Positions 1 to 6,844 of a DNA stretch of 35,842 bases are shown here, piece by piece. The stretch comes from JANNAT01 sp031422555 (GTDB lineage: Bacteria; Pseudomonadota; Alphaproteobacteria; Rhodobacterales; Rhodobacteraceae), in NCBI GenBank assembly GCA_031422555.1, contig JANPLZ010000069.1, positions 1 to 35,842 on the forward strand, in the 5' to 3' direction. The notes beneath the pieces were generated by a model. That model was not told the origin of the DNA and made no database searches. It worked only from the letters and a program-made list of their open reading frames with translations. The position numbers and the translations under genes were made by a program. Position 1 is the stretch's first letter. Every line of letters begins with the position of its first letter.

Positions 1-80
1 GCGGTTGGTTGATGCAGGCCGATCCGGTCACGGTGTTTGTGGCGGAAAAAATCACCCAAGGCATAGCCGCGCTGAAATAG
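1..80 (+). CDS. C-terminal fragment of an unidentified protein
   Basis: The frame starting at base 3 is open from the window edge to a TAG at 78-80 and encodes 25 residues (GWLMQADPVTVFVAEKITQG, then IAALK). No start codon is visible because the gene begins outside the window. The residues are too few to name a family. The next gene runs the other way, so this gene and the DUF1127 gene are convergent, with about 100 bp between their stops. Its reality rests only on the open frame and its position. Confidence 0.4.
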   Translation, partial: GWLMQADPVTVFVAEKITQGIAALK

Positions 81-122
81 CGGTGGTTTTTACGACAATG
101 CCGCCGCGCAATCTGCATGCAT

Positions 123-158
123 AAAAAAGGGGCCGATGCCATATCAGCATCGACCCCA
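123..158 (-). terminator. Rho-independent terminator of the DUF1127 gene
   Basis: On the minus strand a GC-rich hairpin (arms 129-139 and 147-157, one mismatch, 7-nt loop) is followed by six T residues, read from A123-A128. It starts about 25 bp after the DUF1127 stop codon. It is well placed to end that transcript before the convergent gene. Confidence 0.8.
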
Positions 159-182
159 ATTCATTTACAACCGTGAAAAGCC

Positions 183-386
183 TTAGCGGCCGATCATCTC
201 GATGTCGCCACGGCACAGGCCGATGTCATCAAGTTCGCGGTTTGACAGTTTTGCCAAAGCGGTGCGGGTTACGCGGGCATCGTTCCAGGCGGAAACGGCT
301 GCAATTGCGCGACCAACGCCCTGAACCGAGCGGAAGATCGAAATGGCGCCAAACGGCGCCGCGGCGGACGTCACATGGGCGGCCAT
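183..386 (-). CDS. DUF1127 (YjiS-like) small protein
   Basis: The 67-residue protein ends in the typical DUF1127 motif: LSNRELDDIGL at about residues 47-57, followed by CRGDIEMIGR. The N-terminal half is a mildly hydrophobic, alanine-rich helix. DUF1127 proteins are short alphaproteobacterial and enterobacterial proteins, and several influence RNA turnover or stress responses. In Rhodobacter sphaeroides one member (CcaF1) precedes an array of stress-induced sRNAs carrying a CCUCCUCCC motif; no such motif follows this gene. The ATG at 386 has an AAAGGA ribosome site about 6 nt upstream. The gene is monocistronic, with its own promoter (444-472), a 5' hairpin (415-434) and a terminator. Family assignment is strong; molecular role here is unknown. 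Confidence 0.88.
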   Translation of the reverse strand: MAAHVTSAAAPFGAISIFRSVQGVGRAIAAVSAWNDARVTRTALAKLSNRELDDIGLCRGDIEMIGR

Positions 387-414
387 AGCGGTAATCCTTT
401 CAAAGGGTTTGTTT

Positions 415-434
415 CAGAGGCATTCTTGCCTCTG
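415..434 (-). other. 5' UTR hairpin of the DUF1127 mRNA
   Basis: A perfect 7-bp inverted repeat (CAGAGGC / GCCTCTG) with a 6-nt loop lies a few bases inside the start of the transcript predicted from the promoter at 444-472. It would cap the 5' end of the mRNA, which often protects against decay. Between it and the start codon the minus strand reads CCTTTGAAAGG, so the AAAGG ribosome site lies in a near-palindrome and could be partly masked. Confidence 0.5.
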
Positions 435-443
435 CATGATCGA

Positions 444-472
444 TATTTAGGCGGGCCACCAAGGCTGTGCAA
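444..472 (-). promoter_or_regulatory. Sigma-70-type promoter for the DUF1127 gene
   Basis: On the minus strand TTGCAC (472-467) is followed after exactly 17 bp by TAAATA (449-444). That puts the start of transcription near 437, giving an untranslated leader of about 50 nt ahead of the ATG at 386. Box quality and spacing are good; no experimental support is available. Confidence 0.6.
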
Positions 473-785
473 CAGACGTGATAGCATGCCCGGATTGCAG
501 CCATTGCATAGGTCGCCGCCACAATTTCGCCTTTATTTTATTGGGCACAGGGTTGGTTTGGGCCGTTTGGTCGCTTTCGGTTTGCGAGGCGTCGATTTCT
601 GCACCTGCATGGGAAACGGCGGCACCGTCGCGCAGGGCATGACCCGAAGTCTTTGGCGGCGCAAACCAGAGGCCCCGGTTCAAGCCCGGGGCGCAGCACC
701 GCCTGATGCCAGCCAAGTGCAATACCGCTTGGCGGATGTTCTCTTTTCGTGCTAATTCAATGCAAATCGCCACAAAGGGGCAGCG
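473..785. other. Gene-free, structured intergenic region upstream of ruvC
   Basis: No ORF here has credible protein-like composition. Several inverted repeats are visible: 579-586 with 660-667 (GGTTTGCG / CGCAAACC, 8 bp), 672-678 with 686-692 (7 bp, 7-nt loop), and 712-717 with 728-733 (GCCAAG / CTTGGC, 10-nt loop). A small hairpin (ACGG/CCGT) lies inside the first stem. Together they suggest either an unannotated small RNA of about 150-190 nt or simply a GC-rich spacer. I cannot assign it to a known RNA family. The 3' end probably carries the ruvC promoter. Confidence 0.35.
729..758 (+). promoter_or_regulatory. Possible promoter for ruvCAB
   Basis: TTGGCG (729-734) and TAATTC (753-758) are separated by 18 bp, about 28 bp upstream of the ruvC ATG. 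The -35 box overlaps the 3' arm of the 712-733 hairpin. The boxes are only moderately good matches. Confidence 0.3.
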
Positions 786-1304
786 ATGCGCGTTTTAGGG
801 ATTGATCCGGGCTTGCGAAACCTTGGCTGGGGGATAATCGACGTGGCGGGCGCGCGGCTTAGTCATGTGGCCAACGGCATTTGCCATTCGGTGCCGGGGG
901 ACGGGATCGGCGATCTGGCGCTGCGCCTGGTCAGCCTGCACGCACAACTGACCGAAGTTTTGCGCACCTACGCCCCTGATGCCGCGGCGGTTGAACACAC
1001 GTTCGTCAACAAGGATGCGGTGGCCACACTGAAACTGGGGCAAGCGCGCGGGATTGCCTTGCTGGTGCCGGCACAATTTGGCCTGACGGTGGGCGAATAT
1101 GCGCCCAACGCGGTAAAAAAAACCGTGGTGGGCGTGGGCCATGCTGACAAGGGCCAAGTCGATCATATGGTGCGGGTGCAACTGCCCGGCGTGGTGATTG
1201 CGGGGCCGGATGCAGCGGATGCGCTGGCAATTGCGATCTGCCATGCGCATCATCTGCAATCGGCGGGGCGGCTGCAGGCGGCATTGCGAAAGGCAGCGGG
1301 ATGA
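786..1304 (+). CDS. ruvC: Crossover junction endodeoxyribonuclease RuvC
   Basis: RuvC cuts Holliday junctions symmetrically after RuvAB has moved the branch point, resolving recombination intermediates. The 172-residue protein has the RNase H-like opening MRVLGIDPGL with catalytic Asp7, Glu70 in AAVEHTF, and the paired acids Asp142 and Asp145 in GPDAADALAIA, which fit the four carboxylates of the family. Length is normal. The ATG at 786 has an AAGGGG ribosome site about 6 nt upstream. ruvA starts 13 bp after its stop and ruvB directly follows ruvA, so this is the first gene of a ruvCAB operon. Identity is secure. Confidence 0.97.
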   Translation: MRVLGIDPGLRNLGWGIIDVAGARLSHVANGICHSVPGDGIGDLALRLVSLHAQLTEVLRTYAPDAAAVEHTFVNKDAVATLKLGQARGIALLVPAQFGLTVGEYAPNAVKKTVVGVGHADKGQVDHMVRVQLPGVVIAGPDAADALAIAICHAHHLQSAGRLQAALRKAAG

Positions 1305-1317
1305 TTGGCATATTCTT

Positions 1318-1998
1318 ATGATCGGTAAATTGTCCGGGCGGCTGGATTGGCGGGGCCCTGATCATATTTTGATCGATGTGCGCGGTGTGGGGTATCTCGT
1401 CTATGTCTCGGACCGCACCATGGCAGCCTTGCCGGGGCTGGGCGAGGCAGTGGCGCTTTATACCGATCTGGTCGTGCGTGAAGATTTGCTGCAACTGTTC
1501 GGCTTTTCGACAATGCTGGACAAAGAGTGGCATAAATTGCTGACCACGGTGCAGGGCGTGGGTGCGAAGGCCGCGCTGGCAATGATGGGCACATTGGGTG
1601 CAGACGGCGTGGCCCGTGCGATTACTTTGGGCGATCAGCGTGCGATACAAGCCGCCCCGGGTGTGGGGCCGAAACTGGCGCAGCGGGTGATCCTGGAATT
1701 AAAAGCCAAGGCGCCTTCGGTGATGGCAATGGGGGCAAAGCTGTCGGTCGTGGCCGAGGCAGATGATGCGGTGATCGAACCTGCGCCAGACATGGCCCCG
1801 CGCAAACCGGCCGCCCCCTCGGCAGGCCAAACCCGCGCCGGTTATGCCGCCGATGCGCTGTCAGCGTTGACCAATCTGGGCTATAGTTACGGCGATGCCG
1901 CACAGGCCGTGGCCACCATCACAGTGGATCAGCCCGAAGCCGATACCGCCACGCTGATCCGGGCCGCGTTGAAACTGCTGGCCCCGAAGGGGCGATAG
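1318..1998 (+). CDS. ruvA: Holliday junction DNA helicase subunit RuvA
   Basis: RuvA binds four-way junctions as a tetramer and loads RuvB. The 226-residue protein starts at ATG 1318, giving the family opening MIGKLSGRLD; the longer open frame upstream lies inside ruvC and is not used. The order is an N-terminal OB-fold (about 1-62), two helix-hairpin-helix motifs (TTVQGVGAKAAL near 76-87 and AAPGVGPKLAQR near 112-123), an acidic/proline linker, and a three-helix domain III (about 178-226) that contacts RuvB. The ribosome site is weak, consistent with coupling to ruvC. The gene ends flush against the ruvB start codon. Confidence 0.97.
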   Translation: MIGKLSGRLDWRGPDHILIDVRGVGYLVYVSDRTMAALPGLGEAVALYTDLVVREDLLQLFGFSTMLDKEWHKLLTTVQGVGAKAALAMMGTLGADGVARAITLGDQRAIQAAPGVGPKLAQRVILELKAKAPSVMAMGAKLSVVAEADDAVIEPAPDMAPRKPAAPSAGQTRAGYAADALSALTNLGYSYGDAAQAVATITVDQPEADTATLIRAALKLLAPKGR

Positions 1999-3024
1999 AT
2001 GCAACCCGATCCTGCCTTGCGGCCACAATCCTTGCCCGAAGACCTTGACCGCGCGCTGCGCCCGCAGGTGCTGGATGATTTTGTCGGCCAAGCCGAGGCG
2101 CGGGCGAATTTGCGGGTGTTCATCCAATCGGCCAAGATGCGCGGCGAGTCGATGGACCATACGCTGTTTCACGGCCCGCCCGGTTTGGGCAAAACCACGC
2201 TTGCGCAGATCATGGCGCGCGAATTGGGGGTAGGGTTTCGCATGACATCTGGCCCGGTGCTGGCCAAGCCCGGTGATCTGGCGGCGATCCTGACCAATCT
2301 GGAACCGCGCGATGTGTTGTTCATTGATGAAATTCACCGCCTGTCGCCGGTGGTCGAAGAAGTGCTTTATCCCGCGATGGAGGATTTTGCGCTGGATCTG
2401 GTGATCGGCGAAGGCCCCGCCGCGCGCACGGTGCGGATAGAGTTGCAACCCTTCACGCTGGTGGGGGCGACCACCCGGCTGGGCCTGTTGACCACACCGC
2501 TGCGCGACCGGTTTGGCATTCCCACCCGGTTGCAGTTTTACACCGAAGACGAGCTGGACTTGATCGTCACCCGTGGTGCGCGGCTGATGGGGATTGCCGC
2601 CGATCCTGAAGGCACCCGCGAAATTGCCAAGCGCGCGCGCGGCACGCCGCGTATTGCCGGGCGATTGTTGCGCCGGGTGGTGGATTTTGTCACCGTCGAA
2701 GGGGACGGGCGGCTGACCAAGGAAATCGCCGACAGCTCATTAACCCGGTTGGGGGTGGATCATATTGGCTTGGACAGCGCTGATCGCCGTTATCTGGGGC
2801 TGTTGGCTGAACATTATGGCGGCGGGCCGGTGGGGGTGGAAACCATCGCCGCGGCGCTGTCAGAGGCCCGCGATGCGATTGAAGAAGTGATCGAGCCCTA
2901 TCTGCTGCAACAGGGCCTTATTCAGCGCACGCCGCGCGGGCGGATGCTTGCGGCCCGCGCTTGGCGGCATCTGGGGTTGGACGCGCCGCGCCCGCCCGGG
3001 CAATCCGATTTGTTTGAACCGTAG
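1999..3024 (+). CDS. ruvB: Holliday junction branch migration ATPase RuvB
   Basis: RuvB is the hexameric AAA+ motor that drives branch migration with RuvA. The 341-residue protein has Walker A GPPGLGKT (59-66), Walker B VLFIDEIH with Asp110 and Glu111, the sensor-1 segment GATTRLGLLTTPLRDRFG, and a C-terminal winged helix ending RTPRGRMLAARAWRHLG. The ATG follows the ruvA TAG with no gap, so translation is almost certainly coupled. Length and motifs are those of an intact family member. Confidence 0.98.
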   Translation: MQPDPALRPQSLPEDLDRALRPQVLDDFVGQAEARANLRVFIQSAKMRGESMDHTLFHGPPGLGKTTLAQIMARELGVGFRMTSGPVLAKPGDLAAILTNLEPRDVLFIDEIHRLSPVVEEVLYPAMEDFALDLVIGEGPAARTVRIELQPFTLVGATTRLGLLTTPLRDRFGIPTRLQFYTEDELDLIVTRGARLMGIAADPEGTREIAKRARGTPRIAGRLLRRVVDFVTVEGDGRLTKEIADSSLTRLGVDHIGLDSADRRYLGLLAEHYGGGPVGVETIAAALSEARDAIEEVIEPYLLQQGLIQRTPRGRMLAARAWRHLGLDAPRPPGQSDLFEP

Positions 3025-3041
3025 ATGAGGGATGAGGGGCT

Positions 3042-3080
3042 GGTGCCTTCGGCGAGAGTATTTTGGCCAAAATGAAAGGG
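3042..3080 (+). repeat. Intergenic repeat, 'agagtatttt..ccaaaatgaaa' type, copy 1
   Basis: The segment between ruvB and the next gene reads tgccttcggcg, then agagtatttt, then ggccaaaatgaaaggg. A closely similar order of blocks occurs at 19683-19731. Its last bases supply the AAAGGG ribosome site of the following GTG-start gene. Similar short elements are common between genes in Rhodobacteraceae. Confidence 0.5.
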
Positions 3081-3087
3081 CTGGATC

Positions 3088-3711
3088 GTGACTGCTGATC
3101 AGGTCGCCGCGCTGTTTACCCGGCGCGATGGCCAGTATTTGTTCGCCCGCTGGGGCCGCGCCATTGTGCCGGTGGTGTTTGGCGTGGCGGATGAAACCCT
3201 GTCGGTGGTCAAGGGCGCGATCGAGGCGGTGGTGGCCATGGCCGGGCATGAGATGGCCGAAGCCGATCCCGAGTTGGGCGCAAATCTGATGGTGTTTTTC
3301 TGCCGCGACTGGGCAGAGTTGCCGCAAGTGCCAAATCTGGATCGTCTGATCCCCGATCTGGCCCCGCTGTGCGAAAGGCTTGCCAAAGCCGAGGCCAACC
3401 AATACCGGATTTTCCGCTTTGATCAGGCCGGGGCGATCAAGGCTGCCTTTGTGTTTTTGCGTATGGATGATCATCTGGCGGCGGTGCCGGCCGATGTTCT
3501 GGCGCTGTCGCAGGCGGTGCAGATCATTTTGCTGTGGTCCGATTGCGCGTTTGAGGCGCGCTCGCCCTTGGTGGATACGGGCAACGGCACGCAGTTGCGG
3601 CGCGAAATTGGCGCAGTGATCCGGGCGGCATATGCGCCGGTTTTGCCCGATATGGCGCGCGATGCGGCCCATGCGTGGCGACTGGTGGCACGGCTGGGGG
3701 CTGTGGGTTAG
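3088..3711 (+). CDS. Conserved-looking hypothetical protein
   Basis: I do not recognise the family. The 207-residue protein has no signal peptide and no clear membrane segment. It is rich in alanine and in hydrophobic helical stretches, with an acidic middle (DPELGANLMVFFCRDWAELP near 60-80). No catalytic motif stands out. The GTG at 3088 is chosen because AAAGGG lies 7 nt upstream, and the frame has normal GC-rich third positions. It follows ruvB by 63 bp on the same strand and may be cotranscribed, but nothing in the sequence shows a repair role. It is a real gene judging by length, codon use and ribosome site; function unknown. Confidence 0.8.
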   Translation: MTADQVAALFTRRDGQYLFARWGRAIVPVVFGVADETLSVVKGAIEAVVAMAGHEMAEADPELGANLMVFFCRDWAELPQVPNLDRLIPDLAPLCERLAKAEANQYRIFRFDQAGAIKAAFVFLRMDDHLAAVPADVLALSQAVQIILLWSDCAFEARSPLVDTGNGTQLRREIGAVIRAAYAPVLPDMARDAAHAWRLVARLGAVG

Positions 3712-3864
3712 GCCCGGGCTGTCCTAGGGTTTTCCATACTTGTCAGCGCCGGTTCCGCCGCGTTACTTTGGTGACAGATTATATTTTGACGTTTTCATAT
3801 TCTGATTTTCAACGCGGCACGCCGCTGCCTTTCGATTTGACCCAGTATATTCCAAGGATGCCCC

Positions 3865-4437
3865 ATGACCTTGCGTTCCCCGCGAGAGCGGTTGATCCAA
3901 ATCCTGTCTTACGAAGCCTGTGCGTTATGCTTTGCAGTGCCGCTTTATGCGGTGCTGGCAGATCAGGGCGCGCAGGCGGCCACGGTTGTGATGGCCGCGA
4001 TGATGCTGGCCGAAATGCTCTGGGCCCCGCTGCATGACACGGTGTTCGATTTTGCCGATCTTAGACTGTCGGGCCGGTTGGCCAGTGACCGGCCAAAGCG
4101 CTGGCGGCTGGTGCATGCCTTATCGCGGGAGTTTACCACCATGGTGGTGACGGTGCCGGTGATCATGGTGTTCGGCGGGCATTCCTTTGCCCAAGCCTTC
4201 GCGTTGGATTTGGGACTGACGCTGATGTATGCGGTTTACGGCTATTTCTTTTACCAGTGCTTTGATTGGGTGCGCCCGGTGGTGCCCCGCCAAACCGCTG
4301 CCATGTGCAAACCCCGTGGCCGCTATCTGTTGTCGCCTCTTGCACGCACCCCTGCACCCGCTAGGGTGATGGCCCCGAAGGAAAGCCAGCCGCGTGCCGC
4401 ACAAATTAACCCGCATTTGCCTGTTTGGGCCGACTAG
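3865..4437 (+). CDS. PACE-family (BTP domain) efflux membrane protein
   Basis: The 190-residue protein resembles the proteobacterial antimicrobial compound efflux (PACE) family, four-helix inner-membrane proteins that export biocides such as chlorhexidine or short diamines. It has the paired BTP layout: ERLIQILSYEACALCFAVPL, with an acidic residue (Glu17) in helix 1 where AceI has its essential Glu15, and later a second pair with SREFTTMVVTVPVIMVFGGH and YGYFFYQCFDWVRP. Family members usually end near 145-150 residues, just after such a DWV..P stretch. Here about 40 hydrophilic, proline-rich residues follow, which look unlike the family and overlap a promoter-like sequence. A lost stop or an indel near 4280-4300 is possible. 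Substrate unknown. Confidence 0.78.
   Translation: MTLRSPRERLIQILSYEACALCFAVPLYAVLADQGAQAATVVMAAMMLAEMLWAPLHDTVFDFADLRLSGRLASDRPKRWRLVHALSREFTTMVVTVPVIMVFGGHSFAQAFALDLGLTLMYAVYGYFFYQCFDWVRPVVPRQTAAMCKPRGRYLLSPLARTPAPARVMAPKESQPRAAQINPHLPVWAD
4340..4367 (+). promoter_or_regulatory. Promoter-like sequence inside the PACE gene tail
   Basis: TTGCAC (4340-4345) and TAGGGT (4362-4367) are 16 bp apart, about 105 bp before the DUF2161 start. The placement would suit a promoter for the DUF2161 and ybgC genes. It lies in the part of the PACE reading frame that does not look like the family. Confidence 0.35.
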
Positions 4438-4472
4438 CCGCCGCATCTGCGCCAGCCGCCGTGGCGGCCTTG

Positions 4473-5174
4473 ATGCGTGAAGCGGATCTTTATGCGGATT
4501 TGAAAACCTATTTTGAGGCGCGCGGCTATGTCGTCAAAGCCGAAATCGGCGCCTGCGATCTGATGGCACGGCGCGGCGACGAGCCTGCGGTGGTCGTCGA
4601 GATGAAGCTGTCGTTTTCGTTGGCACTGGTGATGCAAGGTGTGGCGCGGCAGGGTATGTTTGACGATGTCTATCTGGCGGTGCCGGTTTTGAAAAAGGGC
4701 TGGCAGGTGCGCTATAAGGATATCGTGGCACTGTGCCGGCGGCTGGGGCTGGGCTTGTTGGCGGTGAAGCCCGGCGTTGGCGTTGAGGCGCATCTCGATC
4801 CCGCACCGTACCTGCCGCGTAAAAACACCGGCCGGGCCGGTCTGTTGCTGCGCGAATTTGACCGCCGCGTTGGCGATCCGAACAAGGGCGGCACCACCGG
4901 GGTGAAACGGATGACGGCCTACCGTCAGGATGCGCTGCGCTGTGCGGCTGCGTTGGCCCCGGGGCCGGACCGGGCCAGCAGTGTTGCCAAATCCGCCGGA
5001 GTTGGGCGGGCGGGGGCTGTGTTGCGCGATGATCACTATGGCTGGTTTGCAAAAATCAGTCGCGGTGTTTACGCGCTGACAGAGGCTGGCCAAGCCGCCT
5101 ATGTTGACCATGCCGATGAACTTTCCCGCCTGATCCCCCCAGCACAAAGGCCCGCCGATGCCGCACCGCTTTGA
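4473..5174 (+). CDS. DUF2161 family, putative PD-(D/E)XK phosphodiesterase
   Basis: The 233-residue protein opens MREADLYADLKTYFEARGYVV and then shows a PD-(D/E)XK-like core: Glu24 and Asp29 (EIGACDL), a beta-strand ending VVVEMKLSFS with Glu43 and Lys45. This is the layout of DUF2161, a family predicted to be nuclease-like; no substrate is known. The C-terminal third (about 175-215) contains a possible winged helix (SSVAKSAGVGRAGAVLRDDH, then YGWFAKISRGVYALTEAG). The ATG at 4473 is preferred over an upstream TTG at 4425 because homology begins there. It overlaps the start of ybgC by 17 bp, so the two are translationally linked. Confidence 0.82.
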   Translation: MREADLYADLKTYFEARGYVVKAEIGACDLMARRGDEPAVVVEMKLSFSLALVMQGVARQGMFDDVYLAVPVLKKGWQVRYKDIVALCRRLGLGLLAVKPGVGVEAHLDPAPYLPRKNTGRAGLLLREFDRRVGDPNKGGTTGVKRMTAYRQDALRCAAALAPGPDRASSVAKSAGVGRAGAVLRDDHYGWFAKISRGVYALTEAGQAAYVDHADELSRLIPPAQRPADAAPL

Positions 5175-5553
5175 TTTGCGCGTCTATTACGAAGACACCG
5201 ATCTGGCGGGCATCGTCTATTATGCCAACTATCTGAAATTCATCGAACGGGGCCGCAGCGAATGGGTGCGCGCGGCAGGGGTTGATCAGGCGGCGCTGAA
5301 AACGGACCACGGCATTGTGTTTGCCGTGCGCCGCATCGAGGCCGATTATCTGCGCCCGGCGCGGTATGATGATCAATTGACCGTGACCACCGACTGCCTG
5401 ACCATCGGGGGCGCGCGGCTTGATTTGCGCCAACAGGTTCTGCGCGGCGAGAATCTGGTGTTCACCGCTGTGGTGACGCTGGTGTGCCTGCACGACAGTG
5501 GACGCGCCATGCGTTTGCCCGACCCGTGGCGCACAGCGCTGGCGCCCGCCTGA
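5158..5553 (+). CDS. ybgC: Acyl-CoA thioesterase YbgC of the Tol-Pal cluster
   Basis: YbgC is a hot-dog-fold thioesterase acting on short acyl-CoA or acyl-ACP and is usually the first gene of the tol-pal cluster. The 131-residue protein carries the 4HBT active-site segment YYEDTDLAGIVYYANYLKFI with catalytic Asp15. The ATG at 5158 lies inside the end of the DUF2161 gene. Downstream, tolQ follows after 118 bp that include a good promoter, so ybgC may be transcribed from upstream while the tol genes also start separately. Length and motif are normal. Confidence 0.95.
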   Translation: MPHRFDLRVYYEDTDLAGIVYYANYLKFIERGRSEWVRAAGVDQAALKTDHGIVFAVRRIEADYLRPARYDDQLTVTTDCLTIGGARLDLRQQVLRGENLVFTAVVTLVCLHDSGRAMRLPDPWRTALAPA

Positions 5554-5595
5554 CCACACAATCCCGGCACCAACCCGCCCGTGCGCACAGATGTG

Positions 5596-5625
5596 TTGGC
5601 ATTCCGCCACAAAGCTTGATAGAAT
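5596..5625 (+). promoter_or_regulatory. Promoter of the tolQRAB-pal operon
   Basis: TTGGCA (5596-5601) and TAGAAT (5620-5625) are spaced by 18 bp, each close to the sigma-70 consensus. The predicted start of transcription is near 5632, about 40 bp upstream of the tolQ ATG. Confidence 0.55.
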
Positions 5626-5671
5626 CACGTCTGAAGGTGGACGCAGAGCCACGATAGCAAGAGCAGGCGTA

Positions 5672-6367
5672 ATGGAAACGGAAGCCCTCGGTATGGCGCA
5701 AGAGATTGATTTCTCTTTGTTCGCCCTTTTTGCACGCGCGACCTTGACGGTAAAGGTGGTGATGCTTGGCCTGATGATCATGTCGTTCTGGTCATGGGCG
5801 GTCATCGTGCGCAAACATCTGCTGTTTCGCAAATCGCGCGGGGAATCGTCGGTGTTTGACCGCGCATTCTGGTCAGGCGAGCCGCTGGATGAATTGTTTG
5901 AAAAACTCGGTGCCGAAGCGCAGGGGCCATCGGAAAAGATCTTTGCCGCAGGCATGTTAGAATGGCGGCGCAGCCACCGGCAGGATGGCGGTTTGATCGC
6001 AGGCGCACAGGCGCGGATTGACCGGGCGATGGATGTGGCCATCTCGCGCGAGTCTGAACGGCTGAACAAGGGCCTGTCGTTTTTGGCCACCACCGGATCG
6101 ACCGCGCCCTTTATCGGTTTGTTTGGCACGATTTGGGGCATCAAGCATTCGTTTGAACAGATAGCCATCAGCCAGAACACCAATCTGGCCGTCGTGGCCC
6201 CCGGCATTGCCGAGGCTTTGTTGGCCACTGGCATTGGCCTGATCGCGGCCATCCCGGCAGTGGTATTTTACAACAAGCTGAACGCGGACAGCGAACAAAT
6301 CCTTGGCGGATATGAGGCGTTTGCCGATGAATTTGCCACCATCCTGTCGCGTCAGCTGGACGCCTGA
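5672..6367 (+). CDS. tolQ: Tol-Pal inner-membrane protein TolQ
   Basis: TolQ forms, with TolR, the proton-driven motor that energises TolA to keep the outer membrane joined to the dividing cell wall. The 231-residue protein has three membrane helices: about residues 25-46 (TVKVVMLGLMIMSFWSWAVI), 133-155 (ATTGSTAPFIGLFGTIWGIK) and 172-196 (VAPGIAEALLATGIGLIAAI). The last two are the MotA/TolQ/ExbB signature. The start at ATG 5672 gives METEALGMAQ; a second ATG at 5693 is possible. The frame extends further upstream into ybgC but that part is not TolQ-like. tolR begins 3 bp after its stop. Confidence 0.97.
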   Translation: METEALGMAQEIDFSLFALFARATLTVKVVMLGLMIMSFWSWAVIVRKHLLFRKSRGESSVFDRAFWSGEPLDELFEKLGAEAQGPSEKIFAAGMLEWRRSHRQDGGLIAGAQARIDRAMDVAISRESERLNKGLSFLATTGSTAPFIGLFGTIWGIKHSFEQIAISQNTNLAVVAPGIAEALLATGIGLIAAIPAVVFYNKLNADSEQILGGYEAFADEFATILSRQLDA

Positions 6368-6370
6368 TAA

Positions 6371-6835
6371 ATGGCGGGCGGGGTGATCAAAAAGGGCGGT
6401 GGCGGACGGCGGGGCCGCAGGCGCGGGTCTGCGGCGGCGATGTCTGATATCAATGTGACCCCGTTTGTTGACGTGATGCTGGTGTTGTTGATCATCTTTA
6501 TGGTGGCCGCCCCGATGATGCAGGTCGGCGTTCCGATCGAATTGCCCGACACCGCAGCCACCGCGATGCCGGATGAGCAAGAAGAACCATTGACGATTTC
6601 GATCACCGCGGATGGCTTGTTGCTGATCCAAGACACTGAAATATCGGACGATGATCTGATCCCTAAACTGCAGGCCATCGCCGCCAACCGCACGTCGGAC
6701 AAGGTGTTTTTGCGGGCGGACGGTGCGCTGGCTTACCAACGTGTGGCGCAGGTGATGGGCGCGCTGAACGCGGGAGGGTTTAACAATATTGGTCTGGTCA
6801 CGGATGCGGGCGGGCCTGCGATGAACGGAAACTAG
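6371..6835 (+). CDS. tolR: Tol-Pal protein TolR
   Basis: TolR partners TolQ in the proton channel. The 154-residue protein has a basic, glycine-rich N-terminus (GGGGRRGRRRGS), then a single membrane helix, INVTPFVDVMLVLLIIFMVA, in which Asp34 is the proton-carrying residue of the ExbD/TolR family. The rest (about 55-150) is the periplasmic dimer domain, ending FNNIGLVTDAG. The start lies 3 bp after the tolQ stop, and tolA starts 9 bp downstream, so the operon is tightly packed. Confidence 0.96.
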   Translation: MAGGVIKKGGGGRRGRRRGSAAAMSDINVTPFVDVMLVLLIIFMVAAPMMQVGVPIELPDTAATAMPDEQEEPLTISITADGLLLIQDTEISDDDLIPKLQAIAANRTSDKVFLRADGALAYQRVAQVMGALNAGGFNNIGLVTDAGGPAMNGN

Positions 6836-6844
6836 GGCCAAGCG

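Noticed and set aside
672..698. tRNA-like T-arm (CCCGG TTCAAGC CCGGG) followed by an acceptor-like end
   Set aside because: No matching 5' acceptor strand (GCTGCGC) or D and anticodon arms occur 40-90 nt upstream, and no tmRNA tag sequence follows. Best seen as a plain hairpin.
447..773. 108-residue minus-strand frame in the gap before ruvC
   Set aside because: Composition is not protein-like (many Trp, Cys, Arg and His, no motif) and there is no ribosome site.
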